A stretch of DNA of 64,000 nucleotides from Bacteroidetes bacterium RIFCSPLOWO2_12_FULL_35_15 (GCA_001769385.1 MEPB01000033.1:46048-110047); one strand, 5' to 3'; positions 25,427 to 32,796 are shown, numbered from the stretch's first letter. Made by a program: numbers and translations. Notes: generated by a model from the sequence alone, not told the origin.

Positions 25427-25860
25427 GGCAGGTAATGCAGATAAATACTTATTCTGTAAGAAAATCTGGATTCAATAAATGTGGTGTTCTGAATGAAAAA
25501 GCCTTGTATAAAACTGTTCCGATTAATCAGTTCATTAAAAGGCAAAGGGTTTGAACAGTCATTTAAATAAAGGGTTTGGAGTACGGCACATTGAAAACAC
25601 TTTAAGGATTGACCGTTAAAATTCAAGGTGATAAAACCAGCGACAATTGGCGTTTTTGGAACACTTGCCTTCATATAATCTACTCCAACTCTTTTGTTCT
25701 TTGGGCTAACCGAAACAAATATTTCTTTCAGATTACGCACGTATGCAGGTAGTTTATGTTCTATTCTTAAAAAGCCTTTTACACCTATGTCAAGTGTAAA
25801 CACATAACAACGTGTTGCTGAAAAATTATAAGGTTCATAATATTGTTCAATGGTTTTCAT
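25423..25860 (-). CDS. Hypothetical beta-rich protein
   Basis: A 144-residue protein. The ATG at 25858-25860 (MKTIEQYYEPYNF) is preferred over one 30 bases upstream inside the preceding gene, because it starts 2 bases after that gene's stop. Strands are evident in CYVFTLDIGVKGFLRIEH, EIFVSVSPKNKRVGVDYM and PIVAGFITLNFNG, and the end is YRISIYLHYLP. It has no signal peptide. It may pair structurally with its upstream neighbour; the function is unknown. Confidence 0.6.
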   Translation of the reverse strand: MKTIEQYYEPYNFSATRCYVFTLDIGVKGFLRIEHKLPAYVRNLKEIFVSVSPKNKRVGVDYMKASVPKTPIVAGFITLNFNGQSLKCFQCAVLQTLYLNDCSNPLPFNELINRNSFIQGFFIQNTTFIESRFSYRISIYLHYLP

Positions 25861-25862
25861 CG

Positions 25863-26255
25863 CTAAGAAATTTTTCCGGTGTCGGTGCATTCTAAATTTT
25901 CAAGGCGAAGCGAAAAAGTAACGAAGTAGGGATAACTTAATGCTCCTGCTACATCTTTGTATGTTCCTTTTAACTTGCTTCCTCCTGCGGGTTCTTTAAG
26001 CGAATGGTAATCAAATCCGAACGGTACGTGTTGACGGAATTGTAAACGCAACACTTCAAAGTTTTCGGGAAATATTTCCTGCCCGTTCATGTCTAATTGC
26101 AGGGTGCTGAATTTTGCATTTTCATCTGTCAGCAATACATTGATTCCTGTACAGGTGTTATATAATTTATCCGTTTCGGCATCTATTATAATTTCCTGTG
26201 ATGGAGTTTCCACTTTAAAAGTGAAATGCTGATATTTTATTTTTGGATAGCCCAT
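25863..26255 (-). CDS. Hypothetical beta-rich protein
   Basis: A 130-residue protein with near-continuous strand-forming segments (IKYQHFTFKVETPSQEIIID, FSTLQLDMNGQEIFPENFEV, LRLQFRQHVPFGFDYHSL, YPYFVTFSLRLENLEC). A beta-sandwich or single jelly-roll fold is plausible. It follows the candidate capsid gene after a 140-base structured spacer. The family is not recognised. Confidence 0.6.
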   Translation of the reverse strand: MGYPKIKYQHFTFKVETPSQEIIIDAETDKLYNTCTGINVLLTDENAKFSTLQLDMNGQEIFPENFEVLRLQFRQHVPFGFDYHSLKEPAGGSKLKGTYKDVAGALSYPYFVTFSLRLENLECTDTGKIS

Positions 26256-26303
26256 GATTTCTATTTATTTGTTCCGAGTAATTCTTTATTCATCTTTTAA
26301 ATT

Positions 26304-26387
26304 TTAGGTAGCCAGTAGGCGGGGCTTCAAAACATTATTGCGAATGATAATGTTTGTTATAGCCCCCCCGTTTTTAGTAACTGGCAT
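26304..26387 (-). CDS. Possible 27-residue basic peptide
   Basis: ATG at 26385-26387 opens MPVTKNGGAITNIIIRNNVL followed by KPRLLAT, 7 bases after the candidate capsid stop. It is coextensive with a long hairpin, so the open frame may be chance. Confidence 0.3.
   Translation of the reverse strand: MPVTKNGGAITNIIIRNNVLKPRLLAT
26311..26385 (-). promoter_or_regulatory. Long intergenic hairpin after the candidate capsid gene
   Basis: Nested stems GCCAGT/ACTGGC (26311-26316, 26380-26385), GGGGCT/AGCCCC (26321-26326, 26361-26366) and AAACATTAT/ATAATGTTT (26330-26338, 26347-26355). It could stabilise the upstream mRNA or attenuate downstream transcription. No U tract follows, so it is not a standard terminator. 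Confidence 0.55.
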
Positions 26388-26394
26388 AATGATT

Positions 26395-27105
26395 TTAGAA
26401 AGGGATCACGGATGTTCCGATGAATCCAACACGTAAAAAACTGTTTGCAACGGATGCAGCGGTAAACTTCACAGGCATTTTAATTTCTATTTGTGGCTCA
26501 ATGATTTTTTGATTTTCCACTTTGTAGTAGCCTATTGGTAAGTCCACACGGTTACGGGTATCAAAAATGGTATTGTCCGTTAAACCGATTAATTTTTTAT
26601 TCCCTGCTTCCAATTCACATTCACCGTTTCTGATAATTGCGGGAATCTCCACAAAGTCCGCTGTCAATGCACCTGTTGCACTTACTGCATAGCGCATAAT
26701 GATTGCATAAATGATGAACCAATTATCTTTTTCTAATTTTTGGTTTGCCAGGTTGCCAAGTCCAACACCTTTTTGGTCTGTGCCTTGAAAAACATCAATG
26801 CTGTTTTTTCCTGAAATGTCTTTTACCACGTAGAAACGGGTATCAGCTAATTGCAAACGTTTGTTAAGTAATCCATCGCGGATTTCTTTTGGCAACTGCA
26901 TAAAGCGTTGTTCCATTTCCTGACGGGAACTACCACCGCCTGCAATTCCGCTTCTGCCTTTGATGATTTGTTTTAGTGCTTTTGACTGTTGCTCTTTAGG
27001 CAATCTTGAGATACGACCAAGCAAGTCTGCTCCTTCGGTATCAATTCCCAATAGGTCGGCATTGTTACTATACTCGCCTTCCATCAATGATTTTAAATTT
27101 TCCAT
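26395..27105 (-). CDS. Candidate major capsid-like protein (unassigned)
   Basis: A 236-residue protein. The first roughly 85 residues are helical and charged (LPKEQQSKALKQIIKGRSG, a Gly/Ser turn, then LPKEIRDGLLNKRLQLADT). The rest is strand-rich: TRFYVVKDISGKNSIDVFQG, NWFIIYAIIMRYAVSATG, ADFVEIPAIIRNGECELEAG, YYKVENQKIIEPQIEIKMPV, and SFLRVGFIGTSVIPF at the very C-terminus. This outline (beta barrel with a strong C-terminal strand, mid-operon, own leader hairpin) would suit a jelly-roll capsid protein. No family match was made. It is the gene I would model first. Confidence 0.5.
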   Translation of the reverse strand: MENLKSLMEGEYSNNADLLGIDTEGADLLGRISRLPKEQQSKALKQIIKGRSGIAGGGSSRQEMEQRFMQLPKEIRDGLLNKRLQLADTRFYVVKDISGKNSIDVFQGTDQKGVGLGNLANQKLEKDNWFIIYAIIMRYAVSATGALTADFVEIPAIIRNGECELEAGNKKLIGLTDNTIFDTRNRVDLPIGYYKVENQKIIEPQIEIKMPVKFTAASVANSFLRVGFIGTSVIPF

Positions 27106-27121
27106 TTTTTTAAATTTTTAT

Positions 27122-27134
27122 GGGTCATAGACCC
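27122..27134 (-). promoter_or_regulatory. Short leader hairpin GGGTC-N3-GACCC
   Basis: A perfect 5-bp palindrome with loop ATA, 16 bases before the start codon at 27105. Its sequence is nearly identical to the hairpin at 27752 before the next gene upstream, so it is likely an RNA operator or stability element. Confidence 0.45.
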
Positions 27135-27183
27135 GTTGTTTTTATTTTTTTTAATTACTGTTTTTTATTACTTATTCTTTCTT

Positions 27184-27732
27184 TTACAAAATGCCTTTTA
27201 TTTCTTCATCGTCTGTTTGCGAAGCATTATAACCCAAGTCTTCGTTTCCTATATTTTCCGCACCTTCTAAGTCCGGTAAATTGCTTTGAATGCTTGCTAC
27301 TTCTTGCATGGAGGCATTACCTACCGGAAGCGCGGACAATCCAAAACCGTTCATTAATTTTTCGCGTTCTTCGCTTTCGGTGTAGAATGCACTTGCTGCG
27401 GGGATTTCGGTTTCTCCTAAGATTCCTGAGAGATAATCTTTTGCAACGGGAATAATTTTAATTCCCTCAAAACCTCCCGCTACTGCCAAACCATAACCAA
27501 AATATTTTGCTTTGCTGTTTGCATCGGTTGCTGCTGCTATGATAATTCCACCGCCTGCAAATAATAATGGTAAGGCGTATTCTGCAACTGCATCCATTGT
27601 TGGATGTTCTTCTGTAAATTTTCGGATGCCTTTTATTGCAAGTGTTCCGCTTACAGCGCCAATGAGTACTAAGCCTGTTTTCATGGCTTCGTCTAAGGCT
27701 TGTTTCTTTATTTTTTCTATGTGCTTATTCAT
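27184..27732 (-). CDS. Hypothetical multi-span membrane protein
   Basis: A 182-residue protein. Hydrophobic segments are at about 20-36 (GLVLIGAVSGTLAIKG), 53-67 (LPLLFAGGGIIIAAA) and 76-90 (YFGYGLAVAGGFEGI). A soluble, acidic C-terminal half follows (SQTDDEEIKGIL at the end). It belongs to a run of membrane proteins in this operon, as expected for a membrane-containing virus. There is no family assignment. Confidence 0.6.
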   Translation of the reverse strand: MNKHIEKIKKQALDEAMKTGLVLIGAVSGTLAIKGIRKFTEEHPTMDAVAEYALPLLFAGGGIIIAAATDANSKAKYFGYGLAVAGGFEGIKIIPVAKDYLSGILGETEIPAASAFYTESEEREKLMNGFGLSALPVGNASMQEVASIQSNLPDLEGAENIGNEDLGYNASQTDDEEIKGIL

Positions 27733-27751
27733 GACTTTATTTTTTTTATTG

Positions 27752-27764
27752 GGGTCAAAGACCC
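27752..27764 (-). promoter_or_regulatory. Short leader hairpin GGGTC-N3-GACCC
   Basis: GGGTC-AAA-GACCC, 19 bases before the start codon at 27732 and just past the transglutaminase-like gene stop. Its stem is identical to the one at 27122. Confidence 0.45.
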
Positions 27765-27772
27765 TTTATTAT

Positions 27773-29758
27773 TTATAGTTTGAACTTTTTGGCTGTACCG
27801 CTTTTCTTGCGTTTCTTAGGAGCTGTACCACTTACGGTACGCGGGGGATTGTTTTTTGCTTTTCCTTTTTTCTTCTTCCCTTTCCTAACTCCGCTAAGTG
27901 CATGTTTTGGCTTGACTGCCTGATAGATCAGGAATGCCGCGCCTGCACCGATCAGTACGCTTGTGGTCGGATTTTCTTTTACCCAGTTCATCGCTTTTGT
28001 AAATACATTCTCTTGTGCGGTATCACTTGCCGACTTCATCATTTTTTTATTTGTAGCAGTGGGCAAATTGGAATCTCCATTTTCATCTGTATTCTCTCCT
28101 TCACCACTTCCTGCATCCGAATTACCGCTTGTAGTTTCCGAACCGTCCGAATTTGTGTCGGTGTTTTCTCCGTCTGATGTTTCTCCTCCTTCGGGCATTG
28201 CGCTTTCTCCGTCCTCTGTGGTATTGTCGCTTTCCTCTGCCTTTGTTTTACCTTTCATTTTAATTGCGCTTACATTGGCAATCAGTTTTTTGAAATTGAT
28301 TTTCTTTAAGAGGTTAAGGATTTTTGTAATGAATGGAACGGCTGCGGTTGTTGTTGCAGCAGCTCCCGCAGCAACGACATAACCTAAATCAGTACCGCTT
28401 AACTTTCCACCACGTCCGGTTAAAATGGCACGTTTGAAGTTTTCGGCTTTGCCCTGCAACACTTTCACAAACATATTTTCTGCTTTGGCTACTTGTGATT
28501 TCATCTTGCGCCACTCCTCCATGTCAAAGCCTCTTGTTTTTGCTTCTTCTTCTGTTAAGTAGCCCCATTTTAATTTGGAACTCACTTTCAGCAAATTGAT
28601 TTTAAGGGCTAACAGAACGGCTGCACGGATGGTTACTGTTAAAGGGTTAAAGCGTATAAGTTTTTTTGCAATTTTCTTAATCCCTTGTCCCGCTTTCTTT
28701 ACAGCTTGTTTTACTTTTGAGAAAAATTTACGCTGGCGTTTTGCTTTACCTAATACATCGTAAGCACCTAATCCATTTAACCCGTAAAATAATTCTACGT
28801 CTTCGTGTCCTTCGTCATACCCGCTTAATCCTTCCAGTTCATTTACGCGGTCTTCTTCTCCTGCAAGTATTCCTAATGCTTCATCGCGTTTGTCTGTATC
28901 CCAATATTTTAGGGCATAATCGACCATGCCTAAAAAACTTTGCGGGTGTTCAACATCGCGTATCAAATGAGGTCTGCGGGCAATGATCCCGCGTGTACGC
29001 AAAAGGTGATTGTGTATTGCTTTTAATTCCCGTTCGCGGGTAGCAAAACGTCCTAATCCTTCCAATTCGGAAACTTCTTTGAAGTCTTCTCCTGTCAGGA
29101 TTCCTGATATTTCGTTAAGCTCATCGTCTTCAATGCCGCCTAATACGGATATATCTATACCGTTTAAATTTGTAGTATTCATGATTAAAAAGTCTTTGGT
29201 TTCTACTGTTGGTTTTTCTGCATCGTACTCGTCAAGTACTGCATCTAATGTGATGTATTGTTTATCTTTTAAAGGAATGACAGGGTAAACGTGTTGGAAA
29301 TAATTTTTACCTGAATACCTTGCTATCCGTATATATTCGGGAATGTTTAAATTATAAAGCAGACAACCGGCAAATAAAGTGAAGTCGTCACAGTCAATGC
29401 CTCTGCTTCTTCGTATCGCCCAACTTAAAGCGGGAGTGCGTAATTGCTCTTGCCCCTCATCGTCTTCTTTGTATTTGATATGTGTAAATAAAAAGTTCCA
29501 AATGTTATGGCAGGTTTCATAAACGTCTTTGCCTCTCAATAAAGGCGCAAGTTTTGCCGTTTGCCATGCGTAACGTCTGATGACTTTTTTCATTTCAGCA
29601 ACGGTGTCCGTTACTGTTCCATCACGTTTGACAATATCCTCCGACCAAGAAGGGACGGGTAAAATTCCCTCAAATTCTTTCCCGTCCCGACTTGCTCGTA
29701 GGTGGTTATCGTTGGCTACATAACCGAGTATGGATTGTATTTTTAAAACATCGTTCAT
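27773..29758 (-). CDS. Transglutaminase-like/cysteine peptidase-fold protein with membrane and basic tail
   Basis: A 661-residue multidomain protein. A transglutaminase-like core (about 80-180) has a Cys-His-Asp triad: C123 in RGIDCDDFTLF, H156 in NYFQHVYPV, and D172 in ITLDAVLDEYD. A Gly/Glu-rich linker with repeated LxGLxGxD-like motifs, a Lys-rich helical region, a hydrophobic segment (YVVAAGAAATTTAAVPFI), a very acidic Gly/Ser/Thr/Glu spacer (about 515-570), a transmembrane segment (about 603-620) and a poly-basic C-terminus follow. It may process or cross-link proteins or peptidoglycan; the activity is inferred. Its ATG overlaps the upstream stop by 4 bases. Confidence 0.65.
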   Translation of the reverse strand: MNDVLKIQSILGYVANDNHLRASRDGKEFEGILPVPSWSEDIVKRDGTVTDTVAEMKKVIRRYAWQTAKLAPLLRGKDVYETCHNIWNFLFTHIKYKEDDEGQEQLRTPALSWAIRRSRGIDCDDFTLFAGCLLYNLNIPEYIRIARYSGKNYFQHVYPVIPLKDKQYITLDAVLDEYDAEKPTVETKDFLIMNTTNLNGIDISVLGGIEDDELNEISGILTGEDFKEVSELEGLGRFATRERELKAIHNHLLRTRGIIARRPHLIRDVEHPQSFLGMVDYALKYWDTDKRDEALGILAGEEDRVNELEGLSGYDEGHEDVELFYGLNGLGAYDVLGKAKRQRKFFSKVKQAVKKAGQGIKKIAKKLIRFNPLTVTIRAAVLLALKINLLKVSSKLKWGYLTEEEAKTRGFDMEEWRKMKSQVAKAENMFVKVLQGKAENFKRAILTGRGGKLSGTDLGYVVAAGAAATTTAAVPFITKILNLLKKINFKKLIANVSAIKMKGKTKAEESDNTTEDGESAMPEGGETSDGENTDTNSDGSETTSGNSDAGSGEGENTDENGDSNLPTATNKKMMKSASDTAQENVFTKAMNWVKENPTTSVLIGAGAAFLIYQAVKPKHALSGVRKGKKKKGKAKNNPPRTVSGTAPKKRKKSGTAKKFKL

Positions 29759-30216
29759 AATTCAAAATGTTTTTTATCTGAATAAGGTATGCCGTCCGCT
29801 TCTGTACTTAATGCTATATCAAATGCCATCTGTGGAATGTTGCCTGTTACAAGGCTTAACACAAGTGATCCTAATTTTATAAAGGGGATTTGTATGTTTA
29901 TTCCTTTTATGGTCGTGCGGTCGTTGGCTTGTATGGGTGTTCGTTCATTTGATGGAATGCTGTTGCCGACTTCTTTGCCGTTGTAAAAGGCGGTAAGGTT
30001 GGGCTTTTTCAAACTCATGGTATGGTTGGTCGGATTGTCAAATGCTACATTCACACTCAGCACCAATGCACCGTTTTTTATTTTAGGTGGATTTATTCCT
30101 GAAACAGTAATGGAGGTTTTTTCTCCCGTGTTGCTTGTTTTTATCAGGCGACTTATGCCGTAAGCCCCGCCACCAAATAAAACCAATGCACCTATTATTT
30201 TTCCTGTTGAGTTCAT
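29755..30216 (-). CDS. Membrane-anchored LEA2-like protein
   Basis: A 153-residue protein with a single N-terminal membrane segment (MNSTGKIIGALVLFGGGAYG) and a beta-sandwich of the LEA_2/water-stress type: KNGALVLSVNVAFDNPTNHT, LTAFYNGKEVGNSIPSNE, then IKGINIQIPFIKLGSLVLSL. The ATG at 30214-30216 overlaps the upstream TGA (ATGA), which favours it over upstream alternatives. The molecular role is unknown; it would face the periplasm or outer side. Confidence 0.6.
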   Translation of the reverse strand: MNSTGKIIGALVLFGGGAYGISRLIKTSNTGEKTSITVSGINPPKIKNGALVLSVNVAFDNPTNHTMSLKKPNLTAFYNGKEVGNSIPSNERTPIQANDRTTIKGINIQIPFIKLGSLVLSLVTGNIPQMAFDIALSTEADGIPYSDKKHFEL

Positions 30217-30464
30217 GACTTGGATTCTGTATTGTTTTCCGCTGCTTTTCTCTCCTGCTCTTTTGCTTGTTGTTCTGTTCTTTGGCGCAACTTCGCTGAA
30301 TAATGTTCCTGTATGTATTTGCAGCCATACCATACGGCTGCTCCTAATATGGCTTTGATGAGATAGTCCGCGATTCCGACATAGTCGATATTGGCGAACA
30401 TGAATGCTCCGTATAGAAATACATTGGAGAAATTATCCGATTGTATGTGATGTATGAGTTTCAT
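30213..30464 (-). CDS. Small membrane protein, first gene of the operon
   Basis: An 83-residue protein with a hydrophobic region (VGIADYLIKAILGAAVWYG) and a highly charged coiled-coil tail (LRQRTEQQAKEQERKAAE). It is the first gene downstream of the 308-base leader. Its size and topology resemble small phage membrane or holin-like proteins, without a family match. Confidence 0.55.
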   Translation of the reverse strand: MKLIHHIQSDNFSNVFLYGAFMFANIDYVGIADYLIKAILGAAVWYGCKYIQEHYSAKLRQRTEQQAKEQERKAAENNTESKS

Positions 30465-30772
30465 TTTTTTATTTTTTTGAAATAATAATCCCTTGCTCTG
30501 TCAGGGCGTTAAGCCTTGACAATGCCAACTGAAATGTTTTTTATGCAGCTTAAATAGCTGCGGTAACGGTTGATTTCCTTTGAGTTTGCGTTAAAAGCGC
30601 AAGGCTCGTAGGCTGAGGGAATTATTCGCCCGAATAAGGCATGAGGGTTAAAATGTGCAAACCGTGTAAGGGTTTACGTGAGGGAATTTATGCGTAAAAA
30701 ATTAGTAGTTTTTTTATTCGCGCTTTGAGGGATTCGCGTAAGGGGATATAAATAAACTGCTACTCTTAATCT
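30465..30772 (-). other. Structured leader/promoter region of the operon
   Basis: A 308-base gene-free stretch with several short hairpins (GCAGCT/AGCTGC near 30546-30562, TTGCG/CGCAA, AAACC/GGTTT, ATTCG/CGAAT). The motif TGAGGG occurs four times (30614, 30642, 30679, 30726), three of them as TGAGGGAATT or TGAGGGATT. It may hold the operon promoter, a regulator-binding array or an origin. No clear TTTG/TAnnTTTG pair is seen on the minus strand. Confidence 0.5.
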
Positions 30773-31003
30773 TTAAACCTTTATTAGCCTAATGTTTGAC
30801 GGCAGGGTAATCAAATGAAAAATAAGTGATACTTGTTTTTCATCGTATAAATAGCCGTCAGGTTTTCCTATCTCTCTATGCTGTTTCATTCTTTTTCTCA
30901 TGATGAACTTTGAAACATTGTAGAGTTCTGCTAATTCAAACAGGTAATAAGATCGTACACATACTTTCCTGATTCTTGTTATATCTTTGCCTAATTCTGA
31001 CAT
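30773..31003 (-). CDS. Small putative DNA-binding protein
   Basis: A 76-residue basic protein. LFELAELYNVSKFIMRKRMKQ looks like a helix-turn-helix (A-x3-NVS-x3 pattern), followed by GYLYDEKQVSLIF, as in small excisionase or MerR-like proteins of Bacteroidota elements. It lies upstream of the structured leader, same strand, and may regulate the operon or aid excision. Moderately sure it is a gene; the role is inferred. Confidence 0.55.
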   Translation of the reverse strand: MSELGKDITRIRKVCVRSYYLFELAELYNVSKFIMRKRMKQHREIGKPDGYLYDEKQVSLIFHLITLPSNIRLIKV

Positions 31004-31162
31004 AATTACTTTTTTTACCTTAGTAGTTATTTTGTCATGAGCCTTTGTTTAGGATTTCTGTGTTTCTTTTTTTTAACTTATAACGCTGCTTGTTATCATT
31101 AGTTACGGGTTGTTGGGGCTGTTGAACACTTTTTTACACAATTTAACACATTCCGGGTATTA

Positions 31163-31199
31163 AAAAACCGCCTCAAAATATTGATTTTACAGGCGGTTG
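31163..31199 (-). terminator. Leftward terminator
   Basis: AACCGCCT (31167-31174) pairs with AGGCGGTT (31192-31199). On the minus strand it is followed by six T. It implies a minus-strand transcript arriving from about 31.2-31.6 kb. Confidence 0.7.
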
Positions 31200-31222
31200 C
31201 AAGGTTTTAAGAGAAAGAACAT

Positions 31223-31408
31223 TTATTTTAATGCAAGGGTGAACGGTATGTTTTCAATAAAAAATGGATTAAAAACTATTCTCTGTAACGCTAAAACGAC
31301 TGATTTTATTGTGTAAATGAGGGTTTCAATTTTACTATTGTTTGTTTTGTGATTTATTAAACGGTTGTTTTTTGGTGTTTTTCGGTTCAAATAAAAATTT
31401 GTTCGCAC
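31223..31408 (-). CDS. Possible 61-residue protein
   Basis: GTG-start frame (RTNFYLNRKTPKNNRLINHK start) ending 24 bases before the leftward terminator. It is basic with no known motif. The terminator placement is the only support. The rest of the gene-poor stretch 31004-31695 shows the hairpin at 31491. Confidence 0.25.
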   Translation of the reverse strand: MRTNFYLNRKTPKNNRLINHKTNNSKIETLIYTIKSVVLALQRIVFNPFFIENIPFTLALK

Positions 31409-31490
31409 TAAAAAATGAGATATATTTGTTTAAACAATCAAAAAAATATAGAGAAAAAAATTAATTAACATATTGCGTTTCGCTGGAAAT

Positions 31491-31599
31491 CACTTCAAAA
31501 CCGCCAACTAATTTTAATCCACAGCTTCGCAAGAGAAACGCTCCGAAAAGGGCGTGGACTTGCTTATGCTGTGGATGGGACTTGGCGGTTCCTGAAGTG
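31491..31599. ncRNA. 109-base highly structured segment (candidate structured RNA or recombination hairpin)
   Basis: Five stacked helices form one long imperfect hairpin: CACTTCA/TGAAGTG (31491, 31593), AACCGCCAA/TTGGCGGTT (31499, 31582), ATCCACAGC/GCTGTGGAT (31517, 31568), GCAAG/CTTGC (31529, 31559) and ACGC/GCGT (31538, 31552). That is about 34 base pairs with small asymmetric bulges. No U tract follows on either strand, so it is not a plain terminator. The strand cannot be assigned. Confidence 0.55.
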
Positions 31600-31695
31600 G
31601 TTGTAGGTATTGTTTCACGCCCGATTTTTTTCAGCAATCGCATTTTGTTTTTATTTTATTCTACGTTTATTAAAACAAAAACAACTCTGAATACA

Positions 31696-32100
31696 ATGAA
31701 AACTACTCCGTTAAAATGCAGTACTATCATGCTAATTGAAGACAATGCCATTGATAATTTCATTAATGAACGGATTATCAGGAATTGCTTTTTTTCTAAA
31801 ACTGTTTTGGTACATACAAACGCAAGTAGTGCTTTAGAATATTTTAAGAATATAAAAAAGATGGAAAATATTTCCCCTGTACTTATTCCCGATTATATTT
31901 TTTTAGATATTAACATGCCTTTGATGGACGGATGGGGGTTTTTACAAGGATTTGAGAAATTAAACTTGCCTTTTGATTGCAAAATCATTGTGTTAACCGC
32001 CTCTGTAAACCCCGCAGATGAAGAAAAAACAAAAACGTATAAAAATGTTGTTGGATTTTTCAGTAAACCTCTTTCGAGTACGGTATTGGATTTGTTATAA
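31696..32100 (+). CDS. Single-domain response regulator
   Basis: A 134-residue CheY-like receiver. The acidic pocket is IMLIEDNAID (E15, D16), the phospho-acceptor is D71 in FLDINMPLMDGW, Thr 101 lies in IIVLTASVNP, and Lys 124 in FFSKPLSS. There is no output domain. The ATG at 31696 was chosen over an upstream frame that runs through the structured segment. It may take phosphate from an orphan kinase; the PAS-HisKA protein at 18.6 kb is a possible partner in the same region. Confidence 0.88.
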   Translation: MKTTPLKCSTIMLIEDNAIDNFINERIIRNCFFSKTVLVHTNASSALEYFKNIKKMENISPVLIPDYIFLDINMPLMDGWGFLQGFEKLNLPFDCKIIVLTASVNPADEEKTKTYKNVVGFFSKPLSSTVLDLL

Positions 32101-32249
32101 ATAATTGAGGTCTAAAAATTTTAATATATATTTGCTTCGTTAATCATCCCCAAAAATTAACAAGAGTATTTTGCTTTTCATAGTAGCAAAATTATTTTGT
32201 GCATTTAATCGACACTGATCTGCCGGTTAAATTTTTACATCCCCAAATT

Positions 32250-32384
32250 ATGAAGTTGTTTTTTAAGAAAAAATCTGATAGAGGTAAGTATGGATTGGTA
32301 TTACTGGATGTTATAATCGTATTGATTATTTTAATACTAATAGGTTTAATTATGTATGCTATTGATAAATTTTCAGGGGTTTAA
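32250..32384 (+). CDS. Small membrane protein
   Basis: A 44-residue protein: basic start (MKLFFKKKSDRGKYG) and one transmembrane helix (LVLLDVIIVLIILILIG). It resembles tiny single-span proteins often left unannotated. There is no family evidence. An upstream in-frame start would add 17 non-hydrophobic residues and is less likely. Confidence 0.4.
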   Translation: MKLFFKKKSDRGKYGLVLLDVIIVLIILILIGLIMYAIDKFSGV

Positions 32385-32385
32385 T

Positions 32386-32664
32386 TTATTTAAACCCTTC
32401 GCTAAAAAATTCCGTAATCGAAATATTTAATGCTTTTATGACTTTCAAAAGATTTTTATACGTGATATTTCCTTCACCCTTTTCATAATTTCCGTAAAGC
32501 ACACGGGGCAAATCATTGTCATACGCAAAGGATTCAAAGCTACTATACCCTTTTTTTATCCTTAATTCACGCATACGTTTACCTAACTTCATAAAATCAA
32601 CGTTTGCACCTGTAAGTTGTTTCGCCTTTTTGCTTTTTACTGCTTTTATCGTTTTCTTTGCCAT
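32386..32664 (-). CDS. XRE-family transcriptional regulator
   Basis: A 92-residue protein with a Lys-rich leader followed by a Cro/CI-type helix-turn-helix (about 27-88): GKRMRELRIKKGYSSFESFA, then NYEKGEGNITYKNLLKVIKA and a short tail SITEFFSEGF. It is convergent with the small membrane protein gene, with 1 base between the stops. The target is unknown; it could control nearby element genes. Confidence 0.85.
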   Translation of the reverse strand: MAKKTIKAVKSKKAKQLTGANVDFMKLGKRMRELRIKKGYSSFESFAYDNDLPRVLYGNYEKGEGNITYKNLLKVIKALNISITEFFSEGFK

Positions 32665-32796
32665 CCTACAAAAAAACAGGATATAAAAGATATATGTAAC
32701 ATCATAAATAAAACATTATTTGTAAAACATTATATATTTTATATATTTGTTTTAGTTATCAAAAGACATAGAGTGCAGTAATACCGTTTTACACGA

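Larger units (their letters stand above)
15188..31660. mobile_element. Putative tRNA-integrated element (recombinase, TIR, virus-like operon)
   Basis: The left edge is well supported: a large serine recombinase gene runs into the CAU tRNA gene. The right edge is not visible, because serine-recombinase cores can be only a few bases long. I place it provisionally after the long leftward operon (30464 to 19672) and the structured segment at 31491-31599. Contents are recombinase, small ORFs, TIR protein, PAS/HisKA protein and the operon of membrane, beta-rich and wall-active proteins. Two adjacent elements, or a recombinase island of only about 3 kb, remain possible. Confidence 0.45.

Noticed and set aside
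27963..28382. Plus-strand frame of 139 codons within the transglutaminase-like gene
   Set aside because: It is antisense to the acidic Ser/Glu spacer of the real gene; hydrophobic Ser/Pro-rich composition is explained by the complement of those codons.
30083..30328. Minus-strand frame of 81 codons overlapping the LEA2-like gene
   Set aside because: Out of frame with two ATGA-coupled genes that fit the operon better.
31491..31599. Integron attC identity for the long hairpin
   Set aside because: The outer boxes do not fit RYYYAAC/GTTRRRY, and no cassette boundary lies nearby.
31582..31695. Upstream extension of the response regulator
   Set aside because: The extra 38 codons run through the structured segment and add no receiver-domain sequence; the ATG at 31696 is preferred.
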